Shown here: positions 59,740-64,000 of the stretch, one piece after another | Position numbering within the stretch: the stretch's first letter is position 1 | How the letters are laid out: each line of letters begins with the position of its first letter | From: Thermohalobaculum sp039184865 | GTDB taxonomy: Bacteria; Pseudomonadota; Alphaproteobacteria; Rhodobacterales; Rhodobacteraceae | Direction of reading: 5' to 3' | DNA: 64,000 nucleotides | Assembly: GCA_039184865.1 (NCBI GenBank) | Contig: JBCDAV010000023.1 | Location: 1-64,000, forward strand | Notes under the pieces: generated by a model | What the model was told of the DNA's origin: nothing | Databases searched by the model: none | The model's input: the letters and a program-made list of their open reading frames with translations, nothing else | Translations under genes and position numbers: made by a program

Positions 59740-60596
59740 GGTTTTGAGATGATCTGGCGCGGGTTCTCATCAAGAAGGAGAAACCCACCTCCCCGGCCTT
59801 TCACAAACCAGGCAATGCCAAACAAGGCTAGCCCCGCCCATTCACCGAAGAAAGTAAGGTTGTTTCGATCCCAAAATGCGGGACTGCAACTGTCAGCGGA
59901 CTCGAAGATGCCTAGTTTCTTGCTGAAGGCATCACAATTGGTTCCGCCGAAGGTCAAACCGATGGCAAGCGTAACGACGGTGATGATCATCAGCCAGCCG
60001 CAAATTCTGTAAATGGCGTTGCGGCGACGCTTGTTTGGGTTGTCCTGCTTGGTTTGATAGTCGTTGTTGTTATCGGTCGCCGTGAAGATGAAGAGGTTGA
60101 AGATTGCCAAAACGATGAAGAGCGCTATCGCAGAAGCAAGGTGGAACCTCCCGCGGGATGTATCGACCGGAAAGGCTGATTTGAGGAGGTCTTCATCATG
60201 GGATTCCAAGAGGATTCGCGATTGCGCAAACATGTCGTCGCAGCCGGACCCGTTGGTGGGGTTCATAGCGACCATGATTGCACAAAGCCCGCCGAAGACG
60301 GCCAGGTATCGCTCGGGCCTACTCTGGCCACGATAGAACATTAAGAAGAGACCGACGGAGCAGGTTGTGGCTACGAACACGTCACCCCAAAACGGCAAAT
60401 AGTAGGAATGCGAGATCGAGTCCCGGAAACATTCCGCCGTCATGTGGCCGTAGAAGAGAACAAGCGGCAGGAGGAAGGCCAATATGCCTATCCAAAGCGC
60501 CTGGATTTGACGCTGCCGCTTGAACTGGATGAGATCCTTGAGAGGCCAATCCTCCTGAGGCTCATAAAAGTCCTGAATTGTTTTCCAAACTGCCAT
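59718..60596 (-). CDS. Membrane protein of unknown function, tyrosinase cluster
   Basis: 292 residues with six or so membrane segments (ALWIGILAFLLPLVLFY, VFVATTCSVGLFLMFY, ASAIALFIVLAIFNLFIF, ICGWLMIITVVTLAIGL, FFGEWAGLALFGIAWFV). The loop CFRDSISHSYYLPFWGD, the N-rich loop TATDNNNDYQ, and the segment GRFHLASA are reminiscent of DUF998-like proteins, but I would not name the family. It begins 12 bases after the tyrosinase stop, so the two are cotranscribed. It may hold or supply the oxidase; no evidence beyond position. Confidence 0.75.
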   Translation of the reverse strand: MAVWKTIQDFYEPQEDWPLKDLIQFKRQRQIQALWIGILAFLLPLVLFYGHMTAECFRDSISHSYYLPFWGDVFVATTCSVGLFLMFYRGQSRPERYLAVFGGLCAIMVAMNPTNGSGCDDMFAQSRILLESHDEDLLKSAFPVDTSRGRFHLASAIALFIVLAIFNLFIFTATDNNNDYQTKQDNPNKRRRNAIYRICGWLMIITVVTLAIGLTFGGTNCDAFSKKLGIFESADSCSPAFWDRNNLTFFGEWAGLALFGIAWFVKGRGGGFLLLDENPRQIISKPWWWRVS

Positions 60597-60608
60597 GGCC
60601 CATCCCTC

Positions 60609-61568
60609 TCAAGCCACAAGCTGGTGGTCATATGCATACCACGGAGAAGGATCGAGAACGTCACCGGGTGTCATGGGATCGCCGACCATTGAGAACATGG
60701 AACTGTCGATGCGGTGACCGGCAGGACCGCGATTTGCCCGTGGTGCATAGTTGCGCCCGTTTTCGCCCATCCAGCGCTCCCAGAGCCGGTCGACGTTCAC
60801 ATGGTTAAGGAAAAAGACAGGGTCATTCGGCGAGGTCCCGGGCGCCATGTCCCCACCAACCCAAACATGGACGCGGTTGTGGAGTTGGGGCGCAGCGATC
60901 CATCCCTCGAGAATGTTGCGATGGGATTGCACATCAAAATTCCAGTCGGGCACGTCGTACTCGGTCTGATCAAGTGCGATACGTTCTTGGGCTTTTGTCG
61001 GCAGGTTGGGGGCATCTTCGTCCATGCCCGCGAAGCGTTCGATGGGACGTGGATCGAGCGATTGTAGGACACCGGTTATGGGATTTTGATGGATGCGCAC
61101 ACGCATCTCGGCGAGGCGCCCAGTGCGGACGCGCCCGCGAGCTTCACCCAGAAAATCCGTGGTCCACAAATCGGTGCGCCATTGATCACGATCGTCCAGT
61201 TCACCGTCCGCGGCCCAGTCCCAATACGGAAGACCAAAATCGGGCTTGCCAAGGATTTGCTGACACATCTGTTCGAGGCGGATCATGTACATCCGGTGCC
61301 AAGGCAGGAAGATGGGTCCGCTATGGGCTGCATTGCCTGGGGGTAAATCCATCGACATCGCAACGACGTGCCAGAACACGAAAAAGTCGTAGCGCGAAAT
61401 CTCCTGATTGCGGCCGGCTATACGCAAGGGCAGATTGTTGGCTCGAACGAAGTTGGCCAAATCGGCGGCCATGATTCCGGTATCAGCTTCATCGAGCGCA
61501 ATCATGGCATCAAAGAAATCGGCGCGGACCTGTGGGCTAACAAGGATGTTTTCACGGATGCCGACCAT
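60609..61568 (-). CDS. Tyrosinase family copper oxidase
   Basis: 319 residues, no signal peptide. Type 3 copper centre with CuA ligands His67 (FWHVVA), His82 (AAHSGP) and His91 (LPWHRMY), and CuB ligands His230 and His234 (LHNRVHVWVGGDM) and His256 (FFLNHVNVDRLWERW). Oxidises phenols to quinones with O2, either as tyrosinase or as a plain catechol oxidase. Its ATG shares one base with the stop of the upstream caddie-like gene (TAATG), as in the melC operon of Streptomyces. Confidence 0.93.
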   Translation of the reverse strand: MVGIRENILVSPQVRADFFDAMIALDEADTGIMAADLANFVRANNLPLRIAGRNQEISRYDFFVFWHVVAMSMDLPPGNAAHSGPIFLPWHRMYMIRLEQMCQQILGKPDFGLPYWDWAADGELDDRDQWRTDLWTTDFLGEARGRVRTGRLAEMRVRIHQNPITGVLQSLDPRPIERFAGMDEDAPNLPTKAQERIALDQTEYDVPDWNFDVQSHRNILEGWIAAPQLHNRVHVWVGGDMAPGTSPNDPVFFLNHVNVDRLWERWMGENGRNYAPRANRGPAGHRIDSSMFSMVGDPMTPGDVLDPSPWYAYDHQLVA

Positions 61569-61975
61569 TAGTTGTGCCCTCCATGATCACCGTGATCATG
61601 TCCTTTGTGATCGCTATGGTCATCATGTTGATGGCCTCCGAGTTCGTCGGGGATCGAAGGGATGTGGCGGGCGGCATCGATGATAGCCTTGGCCATATCG
61701 AGCGCTGAGGCGAAGGCATAGTTTGGCAGGCCGTGGTAGTGCACTTTGCCATCATCTGTAACGACGGTGTGAAGGGTGAGCGGTTCGCCATCAATTTCAA
61801 TGCGGTAGGTGGTTTTGATTTTGATCTTGCGCCCGTGATAGAGCGCTGAACGGGTGGAGGTGAAACTTGTCTTGTGGCCATGATGGCCGGAGCCCGTTTT
61901 GTATCCCGTTGGCGGGGTAAAACTATTCAGATCCAAGGTCATCGAAAGATCTTTATCTGCGGATTTCGGCATCAA
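61568..61975 (-). CDS. Tyrosinase caddie-like protein (MelC1-like) with His-rich tail
   Basis: 135 residues. The middle (LYHGRKIKIKTTYRIEIDG, then LPNYAFASALDMAKAIIDAA) follows the MelC1 pattern, a small beta-sheet plus helix that delivers copper to tyrosinase. The C-terminal 20 residues hold eight histidines (115-134), and three more lie near residue 31 (HHGH); such tails bind Cu or Ni. There is no signal peptide, unlike Streptomyces MelC1. It is translationally coupled to the tyrosinase. The assignment rests on context as much as on sequence. Confidence 0.7.
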   Translation of the reverse strand: MMPKSADKDLSMTLDLNSFTPPTGYKTGSGHHGHKTSFTSTRSALYHGRKIKIKTTYRIEIDGEPLTLHTVVTDDGKVHYHGLPNYAFASALDMAKAIIDAARHIPSIPDELGGHQHDDHSDHKGHDHGDHGGHN

Positions 61976-62414
61976 GCTCTCCTATTAAAAAGTCATTGGG
62001 CGACCTAGCCGTTGCAGAGACGGTGGCGGCAAACTCTGAAATCCATATCACAAGTTGTGTCGTTGGTCTTGGCCCGAACCAGCATTTGTTGGTGATTTTC
62101 AATCGACCAGATATCTCAATCGGAGCAAGCCTTGAGCCATCTTCGAAGGTCTGCTTTGGGGAAGCTGCGTTGCGGCATAAGCCTTAGTTCTGTTCGGCCG
62201 CTAAGGGCCGGCACTGACACTCTAAGATCGCGCGTAGCACCGGGTAGATGTGGCCAACGGCCTTGCGCGACGACGAGACACTTAGTCAACGGTAGGATAA
62301 GCGCTGAGATCCACGTTGCGTTCTGTTTCCGTCCTTTCAAACTCAAGACGTTGCTTGACGCTCTCGAGTGTCGATGGAAAGAAAATCCTGCACTCGACGC
62401 AGAAAAAAGCATCC
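61976..62414. other. Intergenic, about 440 bp, divergent promoter region
   Basis: No gene is seen. It must carry the promoters of the tyrosinase operon (leftward) and of the Gfo/Idh gene (rightward). A short palindrome-rich piece (CGGCCGCTAAGGGCCGG, about 62194-62210) lies in the middle. Confidence 0.5.
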
Positions 62415-63380
62415 ATGACGCTGAGCATTGCAATGATCGCAACAGGCGGGATCGCAGACCAACAGCTCGCACCCGCTTTGGCCAAAGCACCAAATGCACA
62501 GCTTTGGAGCGTCTACAGCCGGGACAAAACACGAGCAGCAGAGTTCGCTAGTCGTCATGGGGCTGCATCACCTTCGGCGGCCCACGAGGATCTGGACTCC
62601 TTGCTGGCCGACGACGACCTCGACGCAGTCCTGATCGCCTCGCCGGATAAACTTCACTCGGATCAAGCGATCCGTGCTCTGCAAGCGGGCAAACATGTTC
62701 TGACGGAAAAGCCGATGGCCACCGATCGCCACGGTGCCGATGCTATGGTTGAAGCTGCGTACCATGCGGGCAAGGTGCTGGCTGTGGCGTATCACATGCG
62801 GTGGCATATGGGGCATCGCGCGCTGTTTCAGGCCATGCAGAACGGTGCCTTCGGCACGCTACGCCATATGCGCATTCAATGGCCGACATCGGCACAGAAT
62901 GCCGACGGATGGCGGGCTCAATCCGATGTCGGTCGCTGGTGGGCCCTGGCCGCTGTGGGCACCCATTGTCTCGACCAGATCCGCTGGTTCATGCGTCCAC
63001 ATTGCGGCGAGATCAAACGCGCTGAAAGCATCGTAAATCGTTCAGTGTACGACGGCCCGCATGAGGAAACGGCAGTGCTGACCTATCAATTTGAGAACGG
63101 CTCGACCGCCGAGCTGTGTGCGTCTGTCCTATACAAGGGACCACGGATCATGGAGATCTATGGTTCGGATGGGTACGCCATCTGCACCGAAACACTCGGT
63201 CCGCATGGTGAGGGACAAATCGAGACGCACGAGGGCAGCTTCACCTACGCTCCCGCCAATCCCTATGTCGGAGAGATCGAGGATTTCGCCGCCGCGATCC
63301 GGGAGGGTCGCGCTCCGGAAGTCGATGGGCGCGAAGGCGCTGCAAACGTTGATCTTCTGTTGAAAGCGGTCGGGGCGTGA
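62415..63380 (+). CDS. Gfo/Idh/MocA family oxidoreductase
   Basis: 321 residues from the ATG giving MTLSIAMIATGGIADQQLAP, the Rossmann start. ASPDKLHSDQAIRAL and the EKP motif LTEKPMATD define the family; the C-terminal alpha/beta half contains VGTHCLDQIRWFM, with the active-site His. It uses NAD(P) on a sugar or cyclitol derivative, type unknown. The stop overlaps the thioesterase GTG by four bases. The longer in-frame start has no family sequence. Confidence 0.9.
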   Translation: MTLSIAMIATGGIADQQLAPALAKAPNAQLWSVYSRDKTRAAEFASRHGAASPSAAHEDLDSLLADDDLDAVLIASPDKLHSDQAIRALQAGKHVLTEKPMATDRHGADAMVEAAYHAGKVLAVAYHMRWHMGHRALFQAMQNGAFGTLRHMRIQWPTSAQNADGWRAQSDVGRWWALAAVGTHCLDQIRWFMRPHCGEIKRAESIVNRSVYDGPHEETAVLTYQFENGSTAELCASVLYKGPRIMEIYGSDGYAICTETLGPHGEGQIETHEGSFTYAPANPYVGEIEDFAAAIREGRAPEVDGREGAANVDLLLKAVGA

Positions 63381-63799
63381 CCGATCCAGCCACTCCACCC
63401 CTACCCGGTTACACAATTTACGACGCGTACGATCCGTTTGAGACCAGGGCCGGGCCGTTTTGGTGGTCCAGGCTGGAGGATGGCACCGATCACTTCGTGC
63501 TTCAGGCGGCCGAGCAGCACTGCAACTCACATGGTATCGTCCATGGCGGGTTGATGATGACGATGATTGATCTGGCCCTTGTCGCGGTTTCGAAAGCCGA
63601 AACCCGGGACAGGTTTGTGACCGTGTCACTGAATTCGGAGTTCATCTCATCGGGCCGCAAGGGGGATCTGATCGAAGCGCGCGGGAGGCTGAACCGTCGG
63701 GGGCGCTCACTGGCTTTTGCTCAGGGGCAGGTCACAACCGCGGATCGCATCCTGCTGACGGCAAGCGCTGTGCTGAAACCGATCCACCCGGCAGGATAA
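63377..63799 (+). CDS. PaaI-type hotdog thioesterase
   Basis: 140 residues starting at a GTG within GTGA. The hotdog motif HGIVHGGLMMTMIDLAL carries the catalytic Asp and the usual His-Gly-Gly; VTVSLNSEFISSGRKGDLIEARG follows. Hydrolyses an acyl-CoA. Coupled to the Gfo/Idh gene, though a shared pathway is not evident. Confidence 0.88.
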   Translation: MTDPATPPLPGYTIYDAYDPFETRAGPFWWSRLEDGTDHFVLQAAEQHCNSHGIVHGGLMMTMIDLALVAVSKAETRDRFVTVSLNSEFISSGRKGDLIEARGRLNRRGRSLAFAQGQVTTADRILLTASAVLKPIHPAG

Positions 63800-63824
63800 G
63801 GCAAAGCGCTTTAATCTCCGCCGG

Positions 63825-64000
63825 TCAGTAGACAGCGTCGATCTTTGCCTGCCCTGCACCATTGGCTCGAACATGGGTCAGAGCTGAGGCCAGATCTTCC
63901 AGGAATGGCGCGCGGGCATCATCGTGTAACAACGACAACATCGCGTGCATGCCTTTGGGATCACGCGTCAAGCCGGGCAACCAGCCCATCGGTTCCATCG
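63825..64000 (-). CDS. C-terminal end of an unidentified protein (cut by the right edge)
   Basis: The last 58 codons read MEPMGWLPGLTRDPKGMHAM to the end KIDAVY. It is convergent with the thioesterase gene. The in-frame ATG two bases from the edge may not be the real start. The segment is too short to name a family; its codon use fits a real gene. Confidence 0.5.
   Translation of the reverse strand, partial: MEPMGWLPGLTRDPKGMHAMLSLLHDDARAPFLEDLASALTHVRANGAGQAKIDAVY

Noticed and set aside
62116..62532. Minus-strand 138-residue frame upstream of the Gfo/Idh gene
   Set aside because: It runs into the start of a real gene on the other strand and has no family features.

Overview
The window looks like chromosome from a marine alphaproteobacterium of the Rhodobacterales (Roseobacter-like) type. 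The evidence is high GC, short gaps with ATGA/GTGA/TGATG gene overlaps, a DMSP-lyase-like cupin and a DmdA-like demethylase, many solute-binding-protein transporters (Liv, BMP, TctCBA), a serralysin-type RTX protease with a Cys-containing N-terminus, and a conserved rpmH-rnpA-yidD block. No species can be named from sequence alone.

Layout. 1-7.6 kb: 5' part of S-adenosylhomocysteine hydrolase (minus), divergent from an FkbM methyltransferase / HD hydrolase / membrane-anchored protein operon, then an aldo/keto reductase, an AT-richer membrane protein and a B12-radical-SAM protein. 7.8-15 kb: a leucine-rich-repeat protein with identical 66-bp DNA repeats (minus) and a 1508-residue RTX metalloprotease. 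15.1-19 kb: cytochrome P460 (minus), divergent from a glycosyltransferase-sulfotransferase-cupin (DMSP lyase family) operon. 19.3-24.2 kb: a complete branched-chain-amino-acid-type ABC transporter with a small lipoprotein gene inside. 24.3-33 kb: nucleoside hydrolase, 2OG-Fe(II) oxygenase, LAS-type peptidase-like protein, then a BMP-family (nucleoside-type) ABC transporter with an embedded GNAT gene and a cytidine deaminase.

33.0-36.2 kb is the most striking gene. It encodes a 1067-residue cytosolic, self-sufficient reductive dehalogenase: an RdhA-like corrinoid domain and two 4Fe-4S clusters fused to a ferredoxin-reductase module and a 2Fe-2S ferredoxin. It overlaps the cytidine deaminase gene by 4 bases. 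It is followed by a TctCBA transporter whose leader carries three TGGTATACCA-type operators, and by an amidase.

41.4-48.3 kb is housekeeping: a YbaK deacylase, an Lrp regulator, an ELM1-like protein, yidD/rnpA/rpmH, a TVP38 protein with a flavin disulfide reductase, an orphan histidine kinase, and tRNA-Arg(ACG). Beyond the tRNA the DNA looks more mosaic: a nearly 1-kb gene-free stretch, a DmdA-like gene with an SDR, a patatin lipoprotein coupled to an RND efflux pump with a divergent AraC regulator, and a tyrosinase cluster. The tyrosinase cluster has a His-rich caddie-like protein and two membrane proteins. The window ends with a Gfo/Idh oxidoreductase, a hotdog thioesterase and a truncated gene.

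Working together: the nucleoside hydrolase, BMP transporter and cytidine deaminase form a nucleoside salvage set. The dehalogenase, Tct transporter and amidase look like a catabolic set for an unidentified, possibly halogenated, organic acid or amide. The two DMSP-related genes would represent the cleavage and demethylation routes if their assignments hold.
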